This document shows, piece by piece, positions 5,002 through 13,129 of a DNA stretch of 13,129 nt. The stretch lies in NCBI GenBank assembly GCA_045592165.1, contig JAZNUG010000120.1:1-13129 (forward strand), given 5' to 3'. Positions within the stretch are counted from its first letter, which is position 1; each line of letters starts with the position of its first letter. Made by a program: the position numbers and the translations under genes. The notes beneath the pieces are model-generated. The model made no database searches, had not been told where the DNA came from, and saw only the letters and a list, made by a program, of their open reading frames with translations. The DNA is from SFEL01 sp045592165 (lineage in GTDB: Bacteria; Bacillota; Clostridia; Christensenellales; CAG-138).

Positions 5002-5801
5002 TGGCTAAGAGGATAATAGTGGGAATACTGCTGGCAGGGCTGTTTGCGGCGCTGCTGGTGTTTGGCGGAGAGTTCCGCATGATAGTGTTTTCCCTTGCGG
5101 CGGTGGTTGCCGCATACGAAATGGGAAAGCTTTTCCGTGCAAAGGGGTACAATCCCTTTATGATGCCGCTGTATGTGTTTGGTGCGCTGTATTATTTTGC
5201 AATAGCCCGCTTCGGTTATCCCCTGATGCTGCTGATATGGTTTTTGTGCGTGGTCGAGATAGCCGGTGAGAGAATATTTTCAAAGCACCGCACCACCGAG
5301 GACGCAATGGCGTCCCTTGTGATAATGGTGTATCCTCTGATGCTGTTTGCGGCCCTTGCGCTTATCATTTCCGGAAATGTGCGCTCTGCAGGCAGCACTC
5401 TCGGAATGCTTTTGGTATTTGCATGCCCGCTGGTTGGGGATACCATGGCGTTTTTCGTGGGCTCCTTCCTTGGCAAGCATAAGCTCTGCCCTCATATCAG
5501 CCCCAAGAAGACAATCGAGGGCAGCGTTGGCGGCTTTATTGGCGGCGCACTGGGCGGTTTGCTGTGCTATGCGCTTCAGCCTGTATGGGGCTTGGATTAT
5601 CAGCTGGTTCCCATGCTGATAGTGGGCCTTGTCTGTGGCGGCCTGGGCCAGATAGGCGACCTTTTTGCCTCTGTTCTCAAGCGCTGGGCGGACATAAAGG
5701 ATTACGGCAGCCTCTTCCCCGGTCACGGCGGAGTTATGGATAGATTGGACAGTGTTTTGATGTGCGCTCCCATAGTGCTGTGGTATATCTATTTGGTGTA
5801 A
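5001..5801 (+). CDS. cdsA: Phosphatidate cytidylyltransferase (CDP-diacylglycerol synthase)
   Basis: CdsA is an integral membrane enzyme that converts phosphatidic acid and CTP to CDP-diacylglycerol, the branch point for phosphatidylglycerol and related lipids. The 266-residue protein shows eight or nine hydrophobic segments along its length. The CDS family signature is complete near the C-terminus: S224-x-x-K-R followed by K233-D, P-G-H242-G-G and D247-R-x-D250. A second conserved region, PLVGDTMAFFVGSFLGKHK leading into the S-P-K-K-T-x-E-G motif, lies in the middle. The ATG overlaps the uppS stop (TAATG), and GGAG just upstream serves as ribosome binding site. Earlier in-frame ATGs lie inside uppS and would add a hydrophilic, non-conserved tail, so they were not chosen. 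Confidence 0.95.
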   Translation: MAKRIIVGILLAGLFAALLVFGGEFRMIVFSLAAVVAAYEMGKLFRAKGYNPFMMPLYVFGALYYFAIARFGYPLMLLIWFLCVVEIAGERIFSKHRTTEDAMASLVIMVYPLMLFAALALIISGNVRSAGSTLGMLLVFACPLVGDTMAFFVGSFLGKHKLCPHISPKKTIEGSVGGFIGGALGGLLCYALQPVWGLDYQLVPMLIVGLVCGGLGQIGDLFASVLKRWADIKDYGSLFPGHGGVMDRLDSVLMCAPIVLWYIYLV

Positions 5802-5805
5802 TTAT

Positions 5806-6951
5806 ATGAAAAAAGTAGCGGTATTGGGCTGCACAGGCTCCATTGGCCGGCAGACCCTGGATGTTATAAGAGCAAACCCCGATGAATTCCGGGCGGTGGC
5901 ATTATGCGCCGGACGGGATGGGGACAGCGTGGCGGCTCAGGCAGCGGAATTTGCGCCTGAGTATATTGCCATGGCTGATGACGCTGCTGCGGACAGGCTG
6001 AAAAGCCTTGGCGTAAAGGGCGATATAATCTCTGGACCTGATGCATCCTGCAGGATAGCGGCCCTTGAAGAAGCGGATATAATAGTAAACGGCATAAGCG
6101 GATATTCCGGTATGAAGCCATTGCTTGCTGCCCTTGAAGCAGGCAAGCCCGTTGCGCTGGCAAATAAGGAAAGCATAGTCTGTGCCCACGAGCTGGTGAA
6201 TACTGCCCTTAAAAAGCATGGCGGCAGCATACTGCCTGTGGACAGCGAGCAGAGCGCCATCTTCCAGTGCCTCGCCGCAGGAAATCACAGCGAGGTGGAC
6301 AGACTGATACTTACCGCATCCGGCGGCCCATTCCGCACATATACTAAAGAGCAGCTGGATTTTGTTACTCCGGAGCAGGCCGGAAATCACCCCACATGGA
6401 ACATGGGCAAAAAAATAACCATAGACTCCGCTACACTGTTCAACAAGGGGCTGGAGATTATGGAGGCAAGCTATCTTTTTGATATTCCGGGAGACAGGAT
6501 AAGCGTATTGATTCATCCGGAAAGCATAGTCCACTCTATGGTGGAATTTACCGACGGATGCACCATGGCTCAGCTTTCAAAGCCCGATATGCGCCTTGCC
6601 ATTCAGTATGCCCTTACCTATCCAGCCCGCACCCCGGGTGAATTCGGCAGGCTGCGCCTTGAGGAAGCGGGTAAGCTGACATTCTTTGCTCCGGACAGGG
6701 AAAAGTTCCCCGCGCTGGATCTGGCATATGAGGCATTGAAGGATGGTCAGCGGCTGCCCATAGCATACAATGGAGCAAATGAAGTGGCTGTTGAACTGTT
6801 TTTGCAGGGCAAAATAAAATTTACGGATATCTGGGGTGTGGTGGAATACGCCATTGCCCATATGGAAAGGGGAGAGATAACCTCCCTTGAAGATATAGAA
6901 CAAACCGACGCAAGGGCTAGGGAACTTGCCAATAGAAAGGGAAACAATTGA
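5806..6951 (+). CDS. dxr: 1-deoxy-D-xylulose 5-phosphate reductoisomerase
   Basis: Dxr converts 1-deoxyxylulose 5-phosphate to 2-C-methylerythritol 4-phosphate with NADPH and a divalent metal, the committed step of the MEP isoprenoid pathway and the target of fosmidomycin. The 381-residue protein is full length. The N-terminal NADPH fold shows G-C-T-G-S-I-G. ALANKESIV lies in the middle. The metal ligands are D146 and E148 in D-S-E-Q-S-A and E217 in NKGLEIMEA, and both phosphate-binding blocks are present (ASGGPFR; NHPTWNMGKKITIDSATLFN in the central part). The ATG lies 4 nt after the cdsA stop, with only a weak GGTG ribosome binding site, so reinitiation after cdsA is probable. The TGA stop overlaps the rseP TTG start. 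Confidence 0.97.
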   Translation: MKKVAVLGCTGSIGRQTLDVIRANPDEFRAVALCAGRDGDSVAAQAAEFAPEYIAMADDAAADRLKSLGVKGDIISGPDASCRIAALEEADIIVNGISGYSGMKPLLAALEAGKPVALANKESIVCAHELVNTALKKHGGSILPVDSEQSAIFQCLAAGNHSEVDRLILTASGGPFRTYTKEQLDFVTPEQAGNHPTWNMGKKITIDSATLFNKGLEIMEASYLFDIPGDRISVLIHPESIVHSMVEFTDGCTMAQLSKPDMRLAIQYALTYPARTPGEFGRLRLEEAGKLTFFAPDREKFPALDLAYEALKDGQRLPIAYNGANEVAVELFLQGKIKFTDIWGVVEYAIAHMERGEITSLEDIEQTDARARELANRKGNN

Positions 6952-7973
6952 GCGGTATCATATCTATAATCGGTGCGCTGCTGGTACTTACCGTGCTGGT
7001 GTTCTTCCATGAGCTGGGCCATTTTTATGCGGGCAAAAAGCTGGGCTTCCGCATAGATGAATTTGCCATAGGTATGGGCCCCACGGTGGTAAGCAAAGAA
7101 AAGGACGGCACCCGCTTTGCGGTGCGCGCATTGCCTATAGGCGGTCTGTGTATGTTCCACGGAGAGGATGAGGGAGCAAAAGACCCCGAGTGCTTCAGCG
7201 CTCAGCCTGTATGGAAGCGCATGATAGTTGTGGCGGCAGGTCCCTTTATGAATATACTGCTTGCCATAGTGCTGGCGGTGGCGATACTCATGTCCTACGG
7301 CGATTATATGCCGGGCATTGTAGAGGTTGTCAATGCGAATACGCCCGCTGCCGTGGCAGGTATTGAGGTGGGGGACATTATCATTGCCGTTGATGATGCC
7401 AAGATAGATTACTATACGGACTGCATCCCGGCGATCGAAGGGGCGGATTCTGCTGGGGCGGAAATAACCGTGCGCCGCGGGGATGAGGATATTGTTTTCA
7501 GCGTAAAGGATCTGTACAATTCTGAAGAGGGAGCAAACCGTATTGGCGTGATGATATCTCCCGTGCGGCTTAAATACGGATTCTTTGCCGCGGTTGCCAA
7601 TTCCTTCAGGTATGTGTGGGATATCATGATGGAGATGTTCAGGTTTCTGGGCAGCATATTCACCACCGGCATACAGAGCGGCGACGTGGCGGGCCCTGTG
7701 GGTACCATCAGCCTTATAGGTCAGGCAGTGCGCGCCGGCTTTGAGGTTGTGATGCGCCTTGGCGTGCTCATCAGCATAAACCTCGGTATAATGAACATAC
7801 TGCCACTGCCCGCACTTGACGGAGGCAGGCTGCTGTTTATGGTGGTTGAGGCTATTCGCGGCAAAGCAATACCTCCTGAGAAGGAAGGCGTAATACACTT
7901 TGCGGGGCTGATACTGCTTTTCGGCCTGATGATACTGCTGACATTTATGGATGTAAAGAACCTTTTCGGATAG
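6948..7973 (+). CDS. rseP: Site-2 type intramembrane zinc metalloprotease (RseP/RasP family)
   Basis: This is an M50 site-2 protease that cuts transmembrane segments of anti-sigma factors and remnant signal peptides; in Bacillus the homologue is RasP. The 341-residue protein has the zinc motif H21-E22-L-G-H25 in the first membrane segment. A single PDZ-like domain lies at roughly residues 110-205 (IVEVVNANTPAAVAGIEVGD is its ligand-groove region). The second zinc motif, N283-x-x-P-x-P-x-L-D291-G-G, lies in the third helix, and a final hydrophobic helix lies near the C-terminus. The start is TTG at 6948, overlapping the dxr stop (TTGA). No ATG precedes the first membrane helix, and AAAGG (6936-6940) lies 7 nt upstream, so TTG is well supported. 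It sits in the usual place between dxr and the next isoprenoid gene. Confidence 0.94.
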   Translation: MSGIISIIGALLVLTVLVFFHELGHFYAGKKLGFRIDEFAIGMGPTVVSKEKDGTRFAVRALPIGGLCMFHGEDEGAKDPECFSAQPVWKRMIVVAAGPFMNILLAIVLAVAILMSYGDYMPGIVEVVNANTPAAVAGIEVGDIIIAVDDAKIDYYTDCIPAIEGADSAGAEITVRRGDEDIVFSVKDLYNSEEGANRIGVMISPVRLKYGFFAAVANSFRYVWDIMMEMFRFLGSIFTTGIQSGDVAGPVGTISLIGQAVRAGFEVVMRLGVLISINLGIMNILPLPALDGGRLLFMVVEAIRGKAIPPEKEGVIHFAGLILLFGLMILLTFMDVKNLFG

Positions 7974-8001
7974 TACATATACATTTTTGCGGGGTAAAAC
8001 C

Positions 8002-9063
8002 ATGAGAAAAACAAGGCAGGTAACAGCGGGCGGTGTTGCCATAGGCGGCGGCGCGCCCATCACTGTGCAGTCCATGACAAATACTGATACCGCTGATGTA
8101 AACGCCACAGTGGCTCAGATACTGCGCCTTGAGGAGGCGGGCTGCGAGATTGTCCGCTCTTCCGTATACAATGAGGACTGTGTAAAGGCCATATCTGAAA
8201 TAAAAAAGAAAATACATATCCCCCTTGTGGCGGATATACACTTCGACTATCGCCTTGCCATAGGGGCCATGGAGCAGGGTGTGGATAAGCTGCGCTTCAA
8301 TCCCGGCAATATCGGCGGTGAGGACAAGGTCCGCCTGCTTGTGGATTGCGCAAAGGCGAATAATGTACCCATGCGTATAGGGGTAAACGGCGGCTCTCTT
8401 GAAAAAGAACTGCTGCGTAAATACGGCGGCCCCACACCGGAGGCTCTGGTGGAAAGCGCCCTTGCCCATGCGACAATACTGGAAAAACAGCATTATTATG
8501 ATTCTGTTATTTCTATAAAATCCTCCTCCGTGAAGGATACGGTGGAAGCATACAGGCTCATCAGCACAAAGTGCGATTATCCTCTGCATATAGGCGTAAC
8601 CGAGGCGGGCGGGGGCGAGATGGCCCTTGTCAAATCCGCCGCTGCCATGGGTGCGCTGCTTGTGGATGGCATCGGCGATACCATGCGTATTTCCATGACG
8701 GGCGATCCTGTGCAGGAGATTCATGCGGCAAAGGCCATACTGAAGGCCGTCGGCATACGCAAAGAGGGCATTGAGATAGTCAGCTGTCCCACCTGCGGAC
8801 GCACCTGTACCGATCTTTTAGCTGCGGTACAGCAGGTTGAAAAAGCTCTTCCTGCGGATAAGGGATATCTCAAGGTGGCCGTGATGGGCTGTGTGGTAAA
8901 CGGTCCCGGCGAAGCAAGAGAAGCGGATATAGGCATTGCCTTCGGCAAAGGAGGGTGCGCCCTGTTTAAAAAGGGAGAACACTTCAGGACCGTGCCCTTG
9001 GAAGGGGCTGTGGGTGCGCTGATTGAGGAGGCACGCTGCATACTGGAGGAAAGGGAAAACTAA
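8002..9063 (+). CDS. ispG: 4-hydroxy-3-methylbut-2-enyl diphosphate synthase (GcpE)
   Basis: IspG is a [4Fe-4S] enzyme that converts methylerythritol cyclodiphosphate to HMBPP, the penultimate MEP pathway step. The 353-residue protein is the short bacterial form. The N-terminal TIM-barrel begins with R-Q-V and VQSMTNTDT. The C-terminal cluster domain carries C262-P-T-C265-G-R and C297-V-V-N-G-P-G-E304, supplying the three cysteines and the glutamate ligand. I chose ATG 8002 with GGGG at 7991-7994 (7-nt spacer); a TTG five codons earlier is in frame but has no ribosome binding site. The gene follows rseP by 28 nt and ends one base before polC. The product probably needs a flavodoxin or ferredoxin electron donor and is oxygen sensitive, consistent with an anaerobe. 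Confidence 0.97.
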   Translation: MRKTRQVTAGGVAIGGGAPITVQSMTNTDTADVNATVAQILRLEEAGCEIVRSSVYNEDCVKAISEIKKKIHIPLVADIHFDYRLAIGAMEQGVDKLRFNPGNIGGEDKVRLLVDCAKANNVPMRIGVNGGSLEKELLRKYGGPTPEALVESALAHATILEKQHYYDSVISIKSSSVKDTVEAYRLISTKCDYPLHIGVTEAGGGEMALVKSAAAMGALLVDGIGDTMRISMTGDPVQEIHAAKAILKAVGIRKEGIEIVSCPTCGRTCTDLLAAVQQVEKALPADKGYLKVAVMGCVVNGPGEAREADIGIAFGKGGCALFKKGEHFRTVPLEGAVGALIEEARCILEEREN

Positions 9064-9064
9064 G

Positions 9065-12000
9065 ATGGACCAGAGGTTGGAGAGCCTGTTTGAAAAATAC
9101 GGTTTGCCCGGCGCAGTGCTTGCGGAGGCAAACCTGAATAAGCGGGATAAAAAGCTTGCGGTTGTAATAAGCGCATGCTCTGTTACCCGTGCAGGCAATC
9201 TCTATGCTCTGGAGCGTGACCTTGCAGGCTTTATGCCGGGCTGTGATGTTGAGGTGCGGATAAAGTGCGATAATATTGCAGAACTCATCGCAGCGGGAGA
9301 CAAGGCAACCTTGAACGCATTGCGTGACAGCTGGGGGGATACCCAGCCCGTGGTGCGCCCGGCCATGGCAAATTCCATATGGGAAGCGGAGGGCTGCGAT
9401 GTTACTGTCAAGGTGCCCTCAAAGCTTATGGCTCTGGCAGATAACCCTGCCCTTGCCCGCAGCGCAGAAGCCTATTTTGAGCGGGCCTTTGGCGCAAAGG
9501 TAAGCATAAAGCTGATTGCAGACGATGAAATTCAGCCTGTAATAGCAGAGGAACCCCCTGCACCTGTTCGGGCTGCCCCAAAGGCGGAACATAAGGCGCC
9601 GCCCAAGAAAAAGGACGCCGACAAGGCTGAAATAATCCTTGGTAAAGCCATACGCAAGAACGCCATAGTGGCCCAGAATACCGTAGATGAAAACATGGGC
9701 TTTGTTACTATACAGGGCGAGGTTATTTCCTCGGAAATGACCAAGCGCAAAAACGGCGGCAGCATACTTACGGTCATTATCAGCGACCATACCAATACCC
9801 TGCCCTGCAAGGTTTTCCTTGAGGATAATCAGGAAGACGCGGTGGAAAAGGCGCTGGCCGATGTTAAGAAAACCGGCGACTATCTGGTTGTGGCAGGCCG
9901 ATACAGCATGGATAACTGGCTCAGACGAATGTGCGTATTCCCACGGGACATTGGCAGGCTGCCTAAAGAGGTGCGCAAGGATACCGCGGAAGAAAAGCGT
10001 GTTGAATTGCATCTGCATACAAAAATGTCCGGCATGGACGGCCTGACATCCGTTGAGGATGCAATAAAGACCGCCGCATCTTGGGGACATAAGGCCATTG
10101 CCATAACAGACCACGGCGTGGTGCATGCCTTCCCGAATGCCGTTGCTCAGGCGGATAAGCTTGCCAAGGGCGGCAAGGATATAAAGGTGCTGCTGGGGGT
10201 GGAGGGCTATCTTCTGCCTGACAGCGAGCTTATAGACAGACCCGAAGAATACGTTTCCGTTGCAATCACCTCCGCTACCGGCATAAAGCTGGATGAGGTA
10301 TTTGAAATTGCTGCGGTGCGCTTCGATGAAAACGGCGAAAAGGACAGCGCCGTATTCATAATAGACAGCGGCGCAACCCTTACCGACAGCATTGCAGAGG
10401 CCACCGGCCTTACTCAGCAGGCTCTGTCCCAGGGCATACCTATGGGACAGGCCATAAAGGAACTTGCCGATTTTATCGGAGATTCCATAAAGGTAGTTCA
10501 GGATGCCGACTGCCTTGATTTGCTGCGCCAGCATGCCGAAAGGTTTGAACTTACTGTGGATACCCATTGTATCAGCACGGGAATGATTTATCACTATCTC
10601 CACAGGGAGAGCAAAACTGCGGATATCGCCGCAGCCCTTTCCACCTATGGGCTGGATATGCCCACAGGCAGCGCACTTGAACGGGCCGGGGCACAGGCGG
10701 CCGTAATGAACAGGCTCCTTGAGGAAATGGAGAAAAAGGGCATAACAAAGCTGCCCCTTACCGAGGCTATACCTGCAGAAAAGGCAAAGGGCAAAAGGCA
10801 GACTCATCATATAATCATAATCGCAAAGAATCACGAGGGGCTTAAAAATCTTTACCGCCTGGTTTCCTATGCCCATCTGGAGCATCTCAGGAAGGTGCCC
10901 AGAATTCCCCGCAGCCTGCTGCTGATGCATCGTGAGGGGCTTATTGTGGGCTCTGCCTGCGAGGCAGGCGAGCTGTTCCGGGCAATGCTTAAGGGAGCGG
11001 ATGACGACACCCTGTGCAGCATTGCGGATATGTATGATTTCCTTGAGATTCAGCCCGTTGCAAATAACGCATTTCTTATGCGAAACGGCACAGTTAAGGA
11101 TGAAGAAGGCCTGCGGGATTTCAATCGCCGCATTGTTGCCCTTGGCGAAAGGCTGAACAAGCCGGTTGTGGCTACCGGCGATGTGCACTTCCTTGAGCCT
11201 GACCATGCCCAGTTCCGCAGCATCATAATGCATGCAAGGGGCTTTGAGGATGCGGAAGAGCAGGCTCCCCTTTATTTCCGCACCACCGACGATATGCTGA
11301 ATGAATTCGCATATCTTGGCGAGGAAAAGGCTAAAGAGGTGGTTGTTATCAACCCCAACATTATCGCGGACAGCTGTGACAGGATGAAGGCGTTCCTTTC
11401 GGAAAAGGGCACATACGCCCCCACTTTCCCCGGCGCAAACGATGAGCTGAGGGATATGTCCATGAAGCGTGCCCATGAGCTTTACGGCGATGAACTGCCG
11501 GATGTGGTGCAGAAGCGCCTTGATAAGGAACTTAATTCCATAATCGGCAACGGCTATGCTTCTCTGTATCTTATGGCTCAGAGGCTTGTGCAGAAATCCA
11601 TGAGCGACGGATATCTGGTTGGTTCCCGAGGTTCCGTAGGTTCTTCCTTTGTTGCCAATATGGCGGGCATAACCGAGGTAAACGCCCTGCAGCCCCATTA
11701 TGTATGTCCCAACTGCCGCCACAGCGATTTTGACGTTGACCGTACGGTATATGCCTGCGGCGTGGATATGCCGGATGCAAACTGCCCGGTATGTGGCGCA
11801 AAGTACAACAAGCTGGGCTATGAGATCCCCTTCGAGGTATTCCTTGGCTTCAAGGGGGATAAAACCCCCGATATAGACCTTAACTTCTCCGGAGAATATC
11901 AGCCCGTTGCCCATAAATTCACCGAAGTTATGTTCGGCGAGGGCCATGCCTTCCGCGCAGGAACCATATCCGGAATAAAAGATAAAACCGTATACGGTTA

Positions 12001-13129
12001 TGTAAAGGCATACTGTGAGGATAACGGCATGATGGTCAGCCGTGACGAGATGGACAGGCTGGTCAAGGGCTGTTCCGGCGTAAAAAAGACCACCGGCCAG
12101 CATCCCGGCGGCATAGTTATCGTGCCACAGGAAAATGACATAATGGAATTCACTCCCATACAGTACCCTGCGGATCGCTCTGAGGGTGATACCATAACCA
12201 CCCATTTCGACTTCCATGCCATGGACGACCGTCTTGTAAAGCTGGATATACTTGGCCACGACGATCCCACTGTGCTGCGCATGCTGAAGGATATCACAGG
12301 GCTGGATCCTCAGAGCATACCTCTGGACGATCCTGAAACCATGCGGATATTCTCCTCCAGTGAGCCCCTGGGCGTATCATTGGAAGAGCTGGACTGCGAC
12401 GTGGGCAGCATTGCCATACCCGAATTCGGCACAACTTTTGTCCGTCAGATGCTCAAGGATACCCGCCCCACCACCATGGAGGAATTGGTACGCATATCAG
12501 GCCTTTCCCACGGCACTGACGTATGGCTGGGCAATGCACAGGATCTGGTGCTCAGCGGAACAGCAACCCTGTCTCAGGTAATATGCACCCGCGACGATAT
12601 AATGAATTACCTCATACTCCGCGGCGGTGATCCTTCCCTTTCCTTCAAAACCATGGAAAGCGTGCGAAAGGGCAGAGGTGTAAATCCCGAAATGGAAGAG
12701 CATATGCGCTCCATCGATACCCCGGAGTGGTTTATCGACAGCTGCAAAAAGATAAAATACATGTTCCCCCGTGCCCATGCTGCGGCATATGTAATGATGG
12801 CGTTCAGGGTGGCATATTATAAAGTGCATCTTCCCATTGCCTTCTATGCGGTGTATTATTCCGTACGCGCAGATGCCTTCGACATTGCTCAGGCATCCGG
12901 CGGCGCAGAAAGGGTGCTTGCCAATATCAATGCAATAAAGAAAAAGGGCAACGATATGGATAATAAAGAGGCAGACCTGCTCACAATACTGGAAGTGGTA
13001 TTCGAGATGAACAAGCGGGGCATAGAGCTGCTGCCGGTAGACCTTTATAAGTCAAAGGCTTCCGAGTTCGTCATAGAGGGGGATAAGATAAGGCCTCCAT
13101 TCTCGGCTGTTGCTGGCGTGGGCGAAAAC
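9065..13129 (+). CDS. polC: DNA polymerase III PolC-type alpha subunit, C-terminus outside window
   Basis: PolC is the replicative DNA polymerase of Firmicutes. The frame runs open for 1355 codons to the window edge; Bacillus PolC has about 1437, so roughly 80-90 residues are missing. In order: N-terminal domain (1-160), a Pro/Ala/Lys-rich linker (about 165-190), OB fold (about 210-300), PHP first half (H316, H318, D325, H350, E380), an inserted exonuclease-like domain (about 395-560), PHP second half (H582, C632, D706, H708), and the polymerase palm. The palm has D936 and D938 in PDIDLNFSGEYQP and D1061 in KLDILGHDDP. A zinc knuckle lies between (C881, C884, C907, C910). The exonuclease part lacks the expected catalytic residues: V-A-I-T-S-A-T-G replaces F-D-x-E-T-T-G, and later motifs are also lost. 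The start has AAGGG 9 nt upstream and lies one base after ispG. Confidence 0.97.
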   Translation, partial: MDQRLESLFEKYGLPGAVLAEANLNKRDKKLAVVISACSVTRAGNLYALERDLAGFMPGCDVEVRIKCDNIAELIAAGDKATLNALRDSWGDTQPVVRPAMANSIWEAEGCDVTVKVPSKLMALADNPALARSAEAYFERAFGAKVSIKLIADDEIQPVIAEEPPAPVRAAPKAEHKAPPKKKDADKAEIILGKAIRKNAIVAQNTVDENMGFVTIQGEVISSEMTKRKNGGSILTVIISDHTNTLPCKVFLEDNQEDAVEKALADVKKTGDYLVVAGRYSMDNWLRRMCVFPRDIGRLPKEVRKDTAEEKRVELHLHTKMSGMDGLTSVEDAIKTAASWGHKAIAITDHGVVHAFPNAVAQADKLAKGGKDIKVLLGVEGYLLPDSELIDRPEEYVSVAITSATGIKLDEVFEIAAVRFDENGEKDSAVFIIDSGATLTDSIAEATGLTQQALSQGIPMGQAIKELADFIGDSIKVVQDADCLDLLRQHAERFELTVDTHCISTGMIYHYLHRESKTADIAAALSTYGLDMPTGSALERAGAQAAVMNRLLEEMEKKGITKLPLTEAIPAEKAKGKRQTHHIIIIAKNHEGLKNLYRLVSYAHLEHLRKVPRIPRSLLLMHREGLIVGSACEAGELFRAMLKGADDDTLCSIADMYDFLEIQPVANNAFLMRNGTVKDEEGLRDFNRRIVALGERLNKPVVATGDVHFLEPDHAQFRSIIMHARGFEDAEEQAPLYFRTTDDMLNEFAYLGEEKAKEVVVINPNIIADSCDRMKAFLSEKGTYAPTFPGANDELRDMSMKRAHELYGDELPDVVQKRLDKELNSIIGNGYASLYLMAQRLVQKSMSDGYLVGSRGSVGSSFVANMAGITEVNALQPHYVCPNCRHSDFDVDRTVYACGVDMPDANCPVCGAKYNKLGYEIPFEVFLGFKGDKTPDIDLNFSGEYQPVAHKFTEVMFGEGHAFRAGTISGIKDKTVYGYVKAYCEDNGMMVSRDEMDRLVKGCSGVKKTTGQHPGGIVIVPQENDIMEFTPIQYPADRSEGDTITTHFDFHAMDDRLVKLDILGHDDPTVLRMLKDITGLDPQSIPLDDPETMRIFSSSEPLGVSLEELDCDVGSIAIPEFGTTFVRQMLKDTRPTTMEELVRISGLSHGTDVWLGNAQDLVLSGTATLSQVICTRDDIMNYLILRGGDPSLSFKTMESVRKGRGVNPEMEEHMRSIDTPEWFIDSCKKIKYMFPRAHAAAYVMMAFRVAYYKVHLPIAFYAVYYSVRADAFDIAQASGGAERVLANINAIKKKGNDMDNKEADLLTILEVVFEMNKRGIELLPVDLYKSKASEFVIEGDKIRPPFSAVAGVGEN
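10250..10745 (+). other. Degenerate DEDDh exonuclease domain inside PolC
   Basis: This region codes for about residues 396-560 of PolC, the place where the proofreading exonuclease is inserted in the PHP domain. Length and secondary-structure-like spacing match Bacillus PolC (E-I-A-A-V-R-F, then A-T-G-L-T, then I-G-D, then V-D-T), and the reading frame is intact. The three catalytic motifs do not match. FDxETTG is replaced by V399-A-I-T-S-A-T-G406, with Ile and Ser at the Asp and Glu sites. HNASFD is replaced by Q479-D-A-D-C-L484. HRAIYD is replaced by G535-S-A-L-E-R540. On this reading the domain should not hydrolyse DNA. The alignment was made by eye from remembered Bacillus sequence. Confidence 0.8.

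Noticed and set aside
7987..8001. Five-codon upstream TTG start for ispG
   Set aside because: No ribosome binding site at a useful distance, whereas ATG 8002 has GGGG 7 nt upstream and starts where the family starts.
6747..8108. Antisense open frame of 453 codons opposite rseP and the ends of its neighbours
   Set aside because: It has the same cause: codon-aligned with rseP, which avoids TTA, CTA and TCA. The product looks like low-complexity His/Tyr/Ala sequence without a family.
9419..12259. Very long antisense open frame (946 codons) opposite polC
   Set aside because: It is codon-aligned with polC, so stops would appear only where polC uses TTA, CTA or TCA. polC simply avoids these codons over this stretch. 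The translation has no recognisable domain, and the plus strand encodes clear PolC.

Overview
This 13.1 kb window is a plus-strand housekeeping locus from a low-GC-type Gram-positive bacterium (Firmicutes/Bacillota), most likely a Clostridia-class anaerobe of moderate GC content. The main evidence is a PolC-type replicative polymerase at the right end, strong Shine-Dalgarno sequences, the MEP isoprenoid pathway (dxr, ispG), and the order rpsB-tsf-pyrH-frr-uppS-cdsA-dxr-rseP-ispG-polC. This order resembles the Bacillus subtilis rpsB-to-polC region, but with ispG where B. subtilis has proS. No phage, insertion sequence, CRISPR array or tRNA was seen.

Layout. (1) Positions 1-644 hold the 3' end of an acidic protein, probably of the DUF1292 type. 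It is followed by two tandem paralogous small proteins, each with two predicted membrane segments and a C-terminal four-cysteine zinc ribbon. All three genes are joined by TAATG stop/start overlaps, and an intrinsic terminator follows. (2) A consensus-like promoter and a structured leader of about 125 nt precede rpsB and tsf, which form a highly expressed unit closed by two tandem terminators. (3) A probable new promoter starts a long run: pyrH, frr, a 66-codon PASTA-like small gene, uppS, cdsA, dxr, rseP, ispG and polC. From cdsA on, the genes overlap or nearly touch. polC runs off the window after 1355 codons, with perhaps 80-90 missing.

How the genes work together. rpsB, tsf and frr serve translation (30S protein, elongation, ribosome recycling). 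PyrH makes UDP for nucleic acid and envelope precursors. Dxr and IspG make isoprenoid precursors that UppS elongates into undecaprenyl diphosphate, the wall-precursor carrier. CdsA makes CDP-diacylglycerol for phospholipids. RseP is a membrane-embedded site-2 protease. PolC replicates the chromosome.

Most interesting points. The exonuclease domain inside PolC keeps its length and general pattern, but its expected DEDDh catalytic residues are replaced, while the surrounding PHP domain appears to keep all nine metal ligands. This suggests proofreading is lost from the usual site and possibly moved elsewhere. Other leads are the small PASTA-like gene with a TTG start between frr and uppS, a strong terminator-like hairpin just before the uppS ribosome binding site, a long stem in the pyrH-frr spacer, and the structured rpsB leader with possible tiny leader ORFs. 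No clearly new multi-gene system is visible; the backbone is conserved core genome.
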